In this document: positions 42,267-50,243 of the stretch, one piece after another | Position numbering within the stretch: the stretch's first letter is position 1 | How the letters are laid out: each line of letters starts with the position of its first letter | NCBI GenBank assembly: GCA_052274345.1 | Contig: DAVZGP010000004.1 | Span: 62,001 to 126,000, forward strand | DNA from: Clostridium_AD sp937920395 | GTDB taxonomy: Bacteria; Bacillota; Clostridia; Clostridiales; Clostridiaceae | Length of the DNA: 64,000 nucleotides | Direction of reading: 5' to 3' | Notes under the pieces: model-generated | Told to the model about the DNA's origin: nothing | Databases searched by the model: none | Seen by the model: the letters and a program-made list of their open reading frames with translations, nothing else | Program-made: the position numbers and the translations under genes

Positions 42267-42710
42267 TTAAAATTTGTTAGGAAATTGCTTCTTATTTTTT
42301 TCCAAATTATAATACCAGTAATTACCTTTAAGTCCCCAAAGCACAGAAATTACTAAAGCTAACCAAGTCAATTTCACGCTTGAGAGTAGAATATTTATTC
42401 CTAAAGTTACTAAAGCTAAACCCCATAATCCTTTAGTAAATGCCCAAATCCATGTAAAGAGAAATGAACACCAATTCCACTTTCCTTTATATACTTCATT
42501 ACTATCACTTATCTTTTGAAATTCTTGTTGATAATATGGTTTAATATAGTTGTTTTGACTATAAGAATTTTGTGCATTATTATTTATGCTTTGTTGTTGA
42601 GGTACTTTATATTGTGGTGCTTTAGCTGTTATTGCTTCACCACAGTATTTACATTCAGTCGCATTTAAATCAATTGATGCCCCACAAGCAGGGCATTTTT
42701 GCTCGCTCAT
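42267..42710 (-). CDS. Zinc-ribbon DUF2628-like membrane protein
   Basis: The 147-residue protein has an N-terminal zinc ribbon (CPACGASIDLNATECKYCG), a Gln/Asn/Tyr-rich linker (about 25-70) and a C-terminal hydrophobic region (about 75-140) with WNWCSFLFTWIWAFTKGLWGLALVTLGI, as in DUF2628 proteins. The ribbon differs from that of the neighbour at 41824 by few residues, so the pair arose by duplication with different membrane domains. GGGAGTGATTTTA precedes ATG 42710; the GTG at 42719 lies inside the ribosome site. Role unknown; see the YdjGHI-like cluster. Confidence 0.82.
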   Translation of the reverse strand: MSEQKCPACGASIDLNATECKYCGEAITAKAPQYKVPQQQSINNNAQNSYSQNNYIKPYYQQEFQKISDSNEVYKGKWNWCSFLFTWIWAFTKGLWGLALVTLGINILLSSVKLTWLALVISVLWGLKGNYWYYNLEKNKKQFPNKF

Positions 42711-42731
42711 TAAAATCACTCCCTATATTCT

Positions 42732-43472
42732 TTATTTAATATTTAATATTTCTCTATTTACAACAAGTGTTCGTGTATCTTCAAGTAATCCTTTAAGCTC
42801 TGACAACATGTTATCTGTTAAAGTAACTTCAAGACCTGCTTGCACTGCTACTAAATTATCCTTAATCTGCTTTTCTAATTCTAAAACAGCACTGTTTTCA
42901 GTAATTCTACCAAAAGGTGTGGAAGCCTGAATACGTTCTTTTAAAATTTTAAAAACATTAATAATTGATAAAATAGACTTTTCTTTTTCTTTCTTGTTAA
43001 GTGTCGCTTCAATTTTTAATAATTGTAACATAACCAAAGATTTATCTGTCTTTTCTTTTTCTATTTTCATAGTATTTTCTATTTCACATTTTAAAAATCT
43101 AGAAATTGTAGAAAGTGCAATAAGTAAAACTGCAAAAATAATTAATTCCCAAACCATATACCACACGGTACTTCCTGTTATGAAAAAAAGAGAAAAAACA
43201 TTAGCTATAATTACATACAATAATAGTAAAGTTACAGTTGACGCTAAATAAGGCATTCCTATGTTTTTAAATATCATACTTGGAAATATAACTACGCCAT
43301 TAAAGATTATAATCCCAACAAGTAAAACGCCTAACATAAAAATAGATTTACCAGGTGCAATAATAAAAAATAAGCCATATACTTTAAAAAAAGCTAATAT
43401 TACTGCAATATCAAAAATAAAACATCCTGAAATTTTCAATCCGCCAATAGATGACATTTTGCTATTTTTCAT
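42732..43472 (-). CDS. Membrane protein of unknown function with cytoplasmic coiled-coil tail
   Basis: The 246-residue protein has four hydrophobic segments (about 13-40, 44-66, 76-100, 106-128), then a charged, largely helical tail (about 130-246) with ELEKQIKDNLVAVQAGLEVT and LLEDTRTLVVN. I do not recognise a family with confidence. Its position, two bases after the SPFH/YdjI-like gene and 22 bases before a zinc-ribbon gene, corresponds to YdjH in the Bacillus pspA-ydjGHI operon, but similarity to YdjH itself was not tested. It is probably a membrane anchor for the cluster. Confidence 0.6.
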   Translation of the reverse strand: MKNSKMSSIGGLKISGCFIFDIAVILAFFKVYGLFFIIAPGKSIFMLGVLLVGIIIFNGVVIFPSMIFKNIGMPYLASTVTLLLLYVIIANVFSLFFITGSTVWYMVWELIIFAVLLIALSTISRFLKCEIENTMKIEKEKTDKSLVMLQLLKIEATLNKKEKEKSILSIINVFKILKERIQASTPFGRITENSAVLELEKQIKDNLVAVQAGLEVTLTDNMLSELKGLLEDTRTLVVNREILNIK

Positions 43473-43474
43473 TA

Positions 43475-44620
43475 TTAACCCTCCATTTTAGTACCGCATT
43501 CACAGCAGAACTTGGTTCCATTCAAGTTCTCAACATGACAATTTGGACATATTTTTTTCAGCATTGAACACCCACAGTTAGGACAAAATTTTGTATTAGC
43601 CTCAACTAATGTTTTACAAGAACTACATTTAATCTTTTCAATTGCGAGTCTTTCTCCACAATTGGAGCAGAATTTATCTCCTTGTAAATTCATCATCCCA
43701 CACTTTTTACACGCTATATTTTTTCCATGTGTATCCATAACACTTCCAGCCGAAGAAGCGAAACTGTTTCCCACAGCAATACCTGCTCCAGCACCTATCC
43801 CAAGTCCAATACCTGCTGTAGCCAAATTTCCTCCACCTTCATTAGATGCTGCAGATTCCATAACATCAAATGACCGCTTAACATTATAACGGTTATCTCC
43901 AATAATATCAAAAGCTGCTTTTTCTCCTAGTATTTTATTTACAATATCAAAATCTTCATCTGGGAAATTAACCGAGGCAATATAGAAATTAACAATGTTT
44001 ATTCCGAACCTCTCGAATTCAAAAGCTAACTTTTCCTTTGATACACTTGATATTTCTTCTAATCGCGGAGTTATTTCAAGTACCGATATCTTCTGATTAA
44101 TTATTATATCTGCAATAATAGTCTTAACTTTTGTTACTATAACACCTTTGAAATATTTAATTACAAGATCATATTTTACAATTTGACTATCTCCAAGAGC
44201 ACCAATTAATTCTGTTAAAAACACACGATAATCAGAAATTTTAATTGCAAATTGACCAAATGCACGTACCCTCAATCTAACAGCGTACTTCGGATCAATT
44301 AAACTAATTGGGTCTGTGGTTCCCCATAAAATGTCTAACTTTGCAGTATTGTTTATAAAAAACACTTCTGCCGTAAATGGAGTTCTTCCTCCAAATGGAA
44401 TATTAATTAAAGTCTTCAGAATAGGTATATTCTGAGTACTTAGAGTGTATGTGCCTGGAGAGAAATAATCTAATGCCTTTCCACCCTTAACAAAAACCGC
44501 AACTTGACCTTCGCCTACAATAAGTTGTGTACCAAATACAAAACTGTCTCCTGGGTAGCGATAAACTAACCAATCTCGATTTACTATGCCATTAAATTTT
44601 ATAACGTCTATAATAGCCAA
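43475..44620 (-). CDS. YdjI-like SPFH-domain (virion core protein type) with C-terminal zinc ribbons
   Basis: The 381-residue protein begins AIIDVIKFNG and carries an SPFH-like domain (about 10-240), as in Bacillus YdjI and poxvirus-core-like proteins. A glycine-rich spacer (about 255-295, GIGLGIGAGAGIAVGN) and C-terminal zinc ribbons with four CxxC-type pairs (from CKKCGMMN to CCECGTKM) follow. TTG 44620 is preferred over GTG 44629 because GAGAGGTG is the ribosome site. In Bacillus, YdjI partners with PspA and YdjGH in membrane stress; here a YdjH-like membrane protein and two zinc-ribbon proteins follow it, but there is no pspA. Divergent from fetA. Confidence 0.8.
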   Translation of the reverse strand: MAIIDVIKFNGIVNRDWLVYRYPGDSFVFGTQLIVGEGQVAVFVKGGKALDYFSPGTYTLSTQNIPILKTLINIPFGGRTPFTAEVFFINNTAKLDILWGTTDPISLIDPKYAVRLRVRAFGQFAIKISDYRVFLTELIGALGDSQIVKYDLVIKYFKGVIVTKVKTIIADIIINQKISVLEITPRLEEISSVSKEKLAFEFERFGINIVNFYIASVNFPDEDFDIVNKILGEKAAFDIIGDNRYNVKRSFDVMESAASNEGGGNLATAGIGLGIGAGAGIAVGNSFASSAGSVMDTHGKNIACKKCGMMNLQGDKFCSNCGERLAIEKIKCSSCKTLVEANTKFCPNCGCSMLKKICPNCHVENLNGTKFCCECGTKMEG

Positions 44621-45097
44621 AATTATCACCTCTCAATTTTTAAGAATACATATTAAGCACACTGTTCCATATAATATACGTATTTTCTATATTCTCTAAT
44701 AATTCTATTATTCCTTTATTTTATATGTATAATTTGGCGAAATATATGTCTTTTTGGTGTTCATGCCAATTAAGTCTTAAATTAAACTTTTTTTAAATAC
44801 ATATATACTTTTAATATATTCCATTGAATGTGATATTATTATTAAATAATTATAGCCAGGTTGTACTATTACAATAGACTATTTTTTCTGGTTTTAACCA
44901 CATTATTAGTTTATCTTATAACAAGATATTCTACATATTCCTCTTCTTTCCACTCTCCCCAATTTATTATACACCTAAATGACTGCACTTATATATGTTA
45001 ATATGTATGTTACATAAATGATGTTATAATAAAGCAGTAGAAAATAACTATAGAAGAAGAAAAAAACTATAAAAATACGAATAAAGAAGGAATTATA
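44621..45097. promoter_or_regulatory. Divergent intergenic region between the SPFH operon and fetA
   Basis: This 477-bp gap has no convincing gene. It holds the 13-mer TTTGGCGAAATAT (44733-44745, Spo0A-box-like, shared with 35375), a palindromic GGTTTTAACC near 44890, an inverted repeat TATCTT-N5-AAGATA (44912-44928) and TATAAT at 45025 for fetA. No riboswitch was recognised. Confidence 0.5.
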
Positions 45098-45727
45098 ATG
45101 AATGAATTATTATTTAAGGCAAGTAATATTATATATAATATTAATCTAACTTATAATGATATAAAAATTAAGAAAGGTAAAATTAATTTTATTGTTGGAG
45201 AAAGTGGATCAGGTAAAAGCACTTTTCTAAAATTATTGAACCAGTCTATTAATCCAGATTCTGGTGAACTGTTATATAAAGGGCTTTCAATTGATACATA
45301 TGACCCAATTGCTTTACGCCGAGAAGTAAGCCTCGTTTCTCAAGAACCATTTCTTTTTAATGCGAGCATATTAGACAATTTCAAAACATTTTATTCATTA
45401 AGACAAAAAACTATGCCTAGCAGTGATTACATAGATTACATAACTCGACTTTGCTGCGTAAATGTTTCCCTAGACCAACCTGCGTCTACACTTTCAGGTG
45501 GAGAACGTCAAAGAGTTTATATATCAATTTTTTTATCATTATGTCCAAAAGTTATATTGCTAGATGAACCAACATCAGCTTTAGATGAAATAACTGGGCA
45601 TAGGGTAATGAAAAATATAATAGCTTTCTGCAAAACTAAAAATATTGAGCTTGTAATTGTAAGTCACAATAAAACTATAGTTAACGAATTTTGTGAAAAT
45701 AAAATTGAAATAATTAAGGAGGTTTAA
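45098..45727 (+). CDS. fetA: FetA-like ABC transporter ATPase
   Basis: A short 209-residue ATPase with Walker A GESGSGKST at 34-42, the signature LSGGERQRVYIS and Walker B VILLDEPTSALDE. Its downstream partner is a UPF0014/FetB permease, starting two bases after the stop. In E. coli FetAB (YbbLM) exports iron and protects against oxidative stress. The pair here should do the same job, by family inference. AAGAAGGAATT precedes the ATG. No Fur-like box was identified with confidence in the 477-bp upstream region. Confidence 0.88.
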   Translation: MNELLFKASNIIYNINLTYNDIKIKKGKINFIVGESGSGKSTFLKLLNQSINPDSGELLYKGLSIDTYDPIALRREVSLVSQEPFLFNASILDNFKTFYSLRQKTMPSSDYIDYITRLCCVNVSLDQPASTLSGGERQRVYISIFLSLCPKVILLDEPTSALDEITGHRVMKNIIAFCKTKNIELVIVSHNKTIVNEFCENKIEIIKEV

Positions 45728-45729
45728 AT

Positions 45730-46500
45730 ATGGAAGGCATTGTGAAATTAAGCATTTCTCATTTTCTGCTTATTTATCTACTATTAATTATAGTACTTTT
45801 AATTATGAAAAAATCAAAAGTTACTCAAACAAAGCTTCTTCTAGTTGCTAGTTTAAGAATGACGATTCAACTTATAATTATTGGATACATACTTCAATAT
45901 GTCTTTAGTAATCCAAATCCTATATTTACTGTTGCTTTTTTAGTTATTATGATAATTTTTTCTATACATAGAGTAATTACAAGTAGAAAGGACTTAAACA
46001 ATAATTTTAAAATTGCAATTGGGATTTCTTTAACATTTTCCGGACTTTTTGTTTTAATCTTCTTTGTTACAATAGTTGTTGGTAAATCTATTTCTAACCC
46101 CCAATACACTATACCACTCGCTGGTATGATTATTGGTAACGCTATGACCGGAGTAAATATTGCGATAAAAACCTTCATGGATGATATAAGCAAAGAAAAG
46201 GATAAAATTAACACTTTGCTTAATTTAGGCGTGGAGCCAAAAAATATATTGAAGCCATTTGCTAATAATGCTTTCGAAACCGCATTAATTCCTACTATAA
46301 ATTCAATGCTTGGAATGGGTATAATCTTTTTACCAGGAATGATGACTGGGCAAATGCTCTCTGGTACATTACCTACCACCGCAATTATGTACCAAATATC
46401 TATTATGATTGCAATTTGTTGTTCTGTTTGTACAACCGTTTTTCTATCATTAAACTTAGGATATAAGTCTTTGTATAATAATAGGAAACAATTTTTATAA
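45730..46500 (+). CDS. fetB: FetB-like (UPF0014) ABC permease
   Basis: The 256-residue protein has about seven hydrophobic segments and the UPF0014 signatures LRMTIQLIIIGYILQYVF, PLAGMIIGNAMTGVNIA and FETALIPTINSMLGMGIIFLPGMMTGQMLSGTLP. It forms the membrane part of the FetAB exporter and its gene is translationally close to fetA. By family its likely substrate is iron. A terminator at 46531 ends the two-gene operon. Confidence 0.9.
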   Translation: MEGIVKLSISHFLLIYLLLIIVLLIMKKSKVTQTKLLLVASLRMTIQLIIIGYILQYVFSNPNPIFTVAFLVIMIIFSIHRVITSRKDLNNNFKIAIGISLTFSGLFVLIFFVTIVVGKSISNPQYTIPLAGMIIGNAMTGVNIAIKTFMDDISKEKDKINTLLNLGVEPKNILKPFANNAFETALIPTINSMLGMGIIFLPGMMTGQMLSGTLPTTAIMYQISIMIAICCSVCTTVFLSLNLGYKSLYNNRKQFL

Positions 46501-46530
46501 GCTTTACATTCTGTTAGTACTATTAAATTA

Positions 46531-46576
46531 GTACAAGCTGTGAACCCTAATTTCACAGCTTGTATATTTCTTGTTT
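46531..46576 (+). terminator. Terminator after fetB
   Basis: GTACAAGCTGTGA (46531-46543) pairs with TCACAGCTTGTA (46553-46564), followed by TATTTCTTGTTTTT. It lies 30 bases after fetB and may also end the convergent ABC operon. Confidence 0.85.
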
Positions 46577-47323
46577 TTATGCTTTTTTAACCACTACTCT
46601 TCTAACAATTATATAAACAAAACACATTGTTATTATGAATAAACATATAAATGTTAATACACAAATATATGAGTTTTTTGCACTTATCCCCAATATATTA
46701 TCAATAAAAGCTGTTAATTTTCCTCCGATTTGTGGAGAATTATATATAACATTTGCCAATATAGCCTGAATTGCTATAGGACTTAAACATATAAGAATCC
46801 TCATTGTTTTATTACACTTATAAAATATCATAGTTATTAATAATCCTATAGCAAATGCAATGATATACAAAGTAAACAAAAATGTGATTGTTCCAATTAG
46901 TATTCGTATACTATTATTTTGTATCCATGCATTCCCATTTATATATATATGTGCACTTTTAAAATTACCATAACTCATATCATAGATTGTTGGACCTACA
47001 TCAAATATATTATAAATTCTATTTAATATTATATCTATTATTGACATAACTAAAGCTATCGGGAAAATAGTTATAACTATAGATTTAAAATAATCTATTC
47101 TAGGTATATTATTAGCTTGACTAAAATAAAAATTTTCTTTGAAAGAATTTAGCCCTAGAACAAATAAAAATATTACAGATGAAAACTCTATTCCCCGAAT
47201 ATGACTACTTTTTCCAGCAGTTATAGATATGAGTATTATTACAACTATAAAAATACAGTAAAATATTAGTATAGATTTAAGACTACTTTTAATATTGTAT
47301 TTAGCAAGTTTATAACTTTTCAT
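46577..47323 (-). CDS. ABC-2 type permease subunit (YtrC/D-like)
   Basis: The 248-residue protein has about six hydrophobic segments: an N-terminal anchor (about 16-36), then helices near 44-62, 80-100, 130-158, 170-190 and 225-243. The first residues resemble YtrC/D permeases of Gram-positive antibiotic-response exporters. Its start overlaps the stop of the ATPase gene by four bases (ATGA-type), so the two are translationally coupled. Regulator, ATPase and permease form a YtrABC-like operon on the minus strand. Substrate unknown; YtrA-type operons respond to cell-wall antibiotics in Bacillus. Confidence 0.82.
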   Translation of the reverse strand: MKSYKLAKYNIKSSLKSILIFYCIFIVVIILISITAGKSSHIRGIEFSSVIFLFVLGLNSFKENFYFSQANNIPRIDYFKSIVITIFPIALVMSIIDIILNRIYNIFDVGPTIYDMSYGNFKSAHIYINGNAWIQNNSIRILIGTITFLFTLYIIAFAIGLLITMIFYKCNKTMRILICLSPIAIQAILANVIYNSPQIGGKLTAFIDNILGISAKNSYICVLTFICLFIITMCFVYIIVRRVVVKKA

Positions 47324-48198
47324 TGTTTTATTCCCCCCTTATTCGTCAAATCTATAAATAGTTTTTGAAGTTCAACCTTTGAAACTTCGAGTCCAAGTTT
47401 TTTCTGCTCGCTCTTTTCAACATCTCCATTTTTCCCATTTATAACTACTGATTTAAACGCTGCCATTTCATCTACACTTATACAATTTTTATCTTTAATG
47501 TACTCATCTATATCTACATTTAATCCAGATACGTTATAATACTGCGATATTAGTTTCTCTACATTTACGTCATTAATTATTTTTCCATCCTTAAGAACAA
47601 TTACCTGTTCTATTAATTGTGATACTTCTTCAATAATGTGAGTAGATAAAATAATAGTCTTAGGCTTCTCTATATAACTTTTGGTAAGTTCTTTATAAAA
47701 TAATTCTCTATGACTCGCATCTAGTCCTAAAACTGGCTCATCAAACATTAAAATTTCAACACCTGATGCCATTGTGTTTATAATTTTACATATGGATGAA
47801 TACCCTGTTGATAATTCATTAATCCTTTTATTTATATTTAATTCAAATTTTTTAGAAAGTTCAATAGCATATTCCATATCAAATTTCGGATAAAATTCTT
47901 TACTCCACTTAAATAAATGTTTTACTCTCATAGCTTGTGGATATAAGTTTTTCTCTGCCATAAAATATATATTGCCTAAAGCATTTTTATTTTCTGATAA
48001 ATTTTTACCATCTATAGAAATAACACCATTATCTGCAAAAATTCTATTGTTTATAACATTTAATAGAGTTGTCTTTCCAGCTCCATTTCGTCCGAGTATC
48101 CCATATATTTTATTTGACTCTATAGTTAATGATATATTGTCTAATGCAAAAGTATCCCCATATCTTTTACTTACATTTGAAAGTTTTATTGTGCCCAC
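47320..48198 (-). CDS. ABC transporter ATPase (YtrB-like)
   Basis: The 292-residue ATPase has Walker A GRNGAGKTT at 36-44, the signature region INELSTGYSSICKI (the S-G-Q is replaced by S-T-G-Y, as in some YtrB/EcsA-type ATPases), Walker B EILMFDEPVLGLDA and the H-loop STHI. A C-terminal regulatory extension (about 215-292) is present. The gene overlaps the GntR regulator upstream by 13 bases and the permease downstream by four. It drives the exporter of the YtrABC-like operon. Confidence 0.9.
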   Translation of the reverse strand: MGTIKLSNVSKRYGDTFALDNISLTIESNKIYGILGRNGAGKTTLLNVINNRIFADNGVISIDGKNLSENKNALGNIYFMAEKNLYPQAMRVKHLFKWSKEFYPKFDMEYAIELSKKFELNINKRINELSTGYSSICKIINTMASGVEILMFDEPVLGLDASHRELFYKELTKSYIEKPKTIILSTHIIEEVSQLIEQVIVLKDGKIINDVNVEKLISQYYNVSGLNVDIDEYIKDKNCISVDEMAAFKSVVINGKNGDVEKSEQKKLGLEVSKVELQKLFIDLTNKGGIKQ

Positions 48199-48557
48199 AT
48201 TAAACCCCCCCCTTCAATCATTTTAATAATATCTTCACTTGAAATTTCTAATTTTTCAGCTTCTTCTATTAAAGATACTATATAGTTCTTATAAAAATTT
48301 TCTTTCCTTTTCTCCATTAATTTCACTTTACTTCCAGCTACTACAAACATACCTACACCTCTCTTTTTATATATAATTCCTTCGTCTACAAGTAAATTAA
48401 ATCCTTTAGCCACTGTAGCCGGATTTATCTTATACTTAACAGATATTTCTGTTGTAGATGGAATAGCTGTTTCTTCCTGGAAAATTCCTTTAAGAATGTT
48501 ATCTTCAATAGTTTGAGCAATCTGCATATATATAGGTACATCATTATTAAAATCCAA
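48186..48557 (-). CDS. GntR-family transcriptional regulator (YtrA subfamily)
   Basis: The 123-residue protein is a winged-helix domain (about 5-75) with YMQIAQTIEDNILKGIFQEETAIPSTTEISVKYKINPATVAKGFNLLVDEGII, plus a short C-terminal helix region (about 85-123) as in the YtrA subfamily, which has no ligand-binding domain. It should repress its own operon with the ABC genes. A perfect inverted repeat (48580-48605) lies immediately upstream of the ATG and is the probable operator. The gene overlaps the ATPase gene by 13 bases. Confidence 0.92.
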   Translation of the reverse strand: MDFNNDVPIYMQIAQTIEDNILKGIFQEETAIPSTTEISVKYKINPATVAKGFNLLVDEGIIYKKRGVGMFVVAGSKVKLMEKRKENFYKNYIVSLIEEAEKLEISSEDIIKMIEGGGLMWAQ

Positions 48558-48579
48558 ATTAACACCTCCATTATCTAAT

Positions 48580-48605
48580 TAGTTAGTTACTTATGTAACT
48601 AACTA
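48580..48605 (-). promoter_or_regulatory. Operator of the YtrA-like repressor
   Basis: TAGTTAGTTAC (48580-48590) and GTAACTAACTA (48595-48605) are an exact 11-bp inverted repeat with a 4-base centre, beginning 23 bases before the start of the GntR gene. Its position over the promoter region and the adjacent regulator make autorepression likely. Confidence 0.7.
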
Positions 48606-48642
48606 TATAACCAAATAACTTTATTGTCAATAGCTGTATAAA

Positions 48643-48694
48643 ATAAAAAAAGATAAAGAACAGTTTAAGATTCAAACTTCACTTTATCTTTTTA
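48643..48694 (-). terminator. Terminator after gnd (possibly bidirectional)
   Basis: On the minus strand AAAAAGATAAAG (48694-48682) pairs with CTTTATCTTTTTTT (48658-48645). The T-run continues into TTTATTTT. It lies about 45 bases after the gnd stop. Confidence 0.75.
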
Positions 48695-48739
48695 TATAAC
48701 ATCTTGATACCTTCAATGTTTATTCACTCTTAAATTGTA

Positions 48740-50161
48740 CTATTTTGAGTTTGTCTCATTTACCCATTCATGATGAAATATTCCTTTCTTATCTACCCTT
48801 TCAAATGTATGCGCTCCAAAATAATCTCTCTGAGCTTGAAGCAAGTTTGCTGGTAATTTTTCACTTCTGTAACTGTCATAGTATGTTAAGGCACTTGAAA
48901 ATGTTGGTACTGGTACTCCCAAATTTACTGCTGTTGATACTACATAACGCAGGTCCTTTTGATAACTATTGATAATATTTTTAAAATATGAATCTAACAT
49001 TAAATTCTTAAGATTTTCATCATTTTCATATGCTTCATTTATCTTATTGAGAAATTGTGCACGAATTATACATCCACCCCTAAATATTTTAGCTATCTTC
49101 CCATATTTAAGATCCCAATTATACTCTTTTGCTGCAGCCATCATAAGTGCAAATCCTTGAGCATATGAACATATTTTGCTTGTATAAAGGGCCCTCCTTA
49201 TAGCTTCTATAAACTCTTTTTTATCTCCTTTAAATTTAACATCCGGTCCTTTTAAAACACTGCTCGCATAAATTCTTTCATCTTTTAATGATGACATGCA
49301 ACGTGCGAAAACAGCTTCTGTTATTGTAGGTATAGGAACTGCAAGATCTAGGGCACTTTGACTAGTCCATTTCCCCGTCCCCTTTTGGCCTGCTTTATCT
49401 AAAATAATATCAACCATGTACTTTCCTGTTTCATTATCCTTTTTAGCAAATATATCACTAGTTATTTCTATTAGGTAACTATTAAGCTCTCCTTTGTTCC
49501 ACTGCTTAAAAACATCATGTATTTCATCATTTGTTAGACCTGCAACCCTTTTTAAAAGTGCATATGCCTCACAAATGAGTTGCATATCCCCATACTCTAT
49601 ACCATTATGAACCATTTTAACATAATGTCCTGCTCCATTAGGCCCAATATAAGTACAGCAAGGCTCACCATCCACTTTCGCAGATATAGCATTGAATATA
49701 GGTTCAACTGTTTTATAAGCATCAAGTTCTCCGCCAGGCATGATTGCTGGTCCTTTTAAAGCTCCCTCTTCTCCACCCGAAACCCCAGTACCTATAAATT
49801 TAAACCCTAATTCCTCAAGTTTCTTGCTTCTACGTATTGTATCCATAAAAAACGAATTACCACCATCGATTAATATATCCCCCTTTGATATATACGGTAT
49901 TAATTTATCTATAGTTTCATCAACAGGTAATCCTGCTTTAATCATAATAAATATTTTTCTTGGGGTTTCTAAAGAATTCACAAATTCCTCAATAGAATAT
50001 GCGCCCTTTATGTTTTTTCCTTTTGCCTCTACCAAAAACTCATCTATGGTAACTTTATTCCTTGAATATACACTAACGGATGTCCCTCTGCTCTCAACAT
50101 TTAATGCTAAATTTTTACCCATGACCGCTATACCTAAAACTCCAAATTGTTGCTTCTCCAT
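48740..50161 (-). CDS. gnd: 6-phosphogluconate dehydrogenase, decarboxylating
   Basis: The 473-residue enzyme converts 6-phosphogluconate to ribulose 5-phosphate with NADP+ and release of CO2. It has the Rossmann GIAVMGKNLALNVESRGTSVSVYSRN, the catalytic GTGVSGGEEGALKGPAIMPGG, the HNGIEYGDMQLICEAY active-site segment with the conserved Lys/His/Asn, and the DKAGQKGTGKWT region. The length is standard for the full-size form. GGAG precedes the ATG and the gene has its own terminator. No other pentose phosphate genes are beside it. Confidence 0.97.
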   Translation of the reverse strand: MEKQQFGVLGIAVMGKNLALNVESRGTSVSVYSRNKVTIDEFLVEAKGKNIKGAYSIEEFVNSLETPRKIFIMIKAGLPVDETIDKLIPYISKGDILIDGGNSFFMDTIRRSKKLEELGFKFIGTGVSGGEEGALKGPAIMPGGELDAYKTVEPIFNAISAKVDGEPCCTYIGPNGAGHYVKMVHNGIEYGDMQLICEAYALLKRVAGLTNDEIHDVFKQWNKGELNSYLIEITSDIFAKKDNETGKYMVDIILDKAGQKGTGKWTSQSALDLAVPIPTITEAVFARCMSSLKDERIYASSVLKGPDVKFKGDKKEFIEAIRRALYTSKICSYAQGFALMMAAAKEYNWDLKYGKIAKIFRGGCIIRAQFLNKINEAYENDENLKNLMLDSYFKNIINSYQKDLRYVVSTAVNLGVPVPTFSSALTYYDSYRSEKLPANLLQAQRDYFGAHTFERVDKKGIFHHEWVNETNSK

Positions 50162-50243
50162 TTAAAACTCCTCCCTTAGAACAATTACTCTTCCCGCCTC
50201 TTTCTATATATTATACTAGTATATGCCATATATTATTCAGTTA

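Noticed and set aside
45894..46556. A 220-codon minus-strand frame opposite fetB
   Set aside because: It is entirely antisense to a well-recognised UPF0014 permease gene and has no ribosome site.
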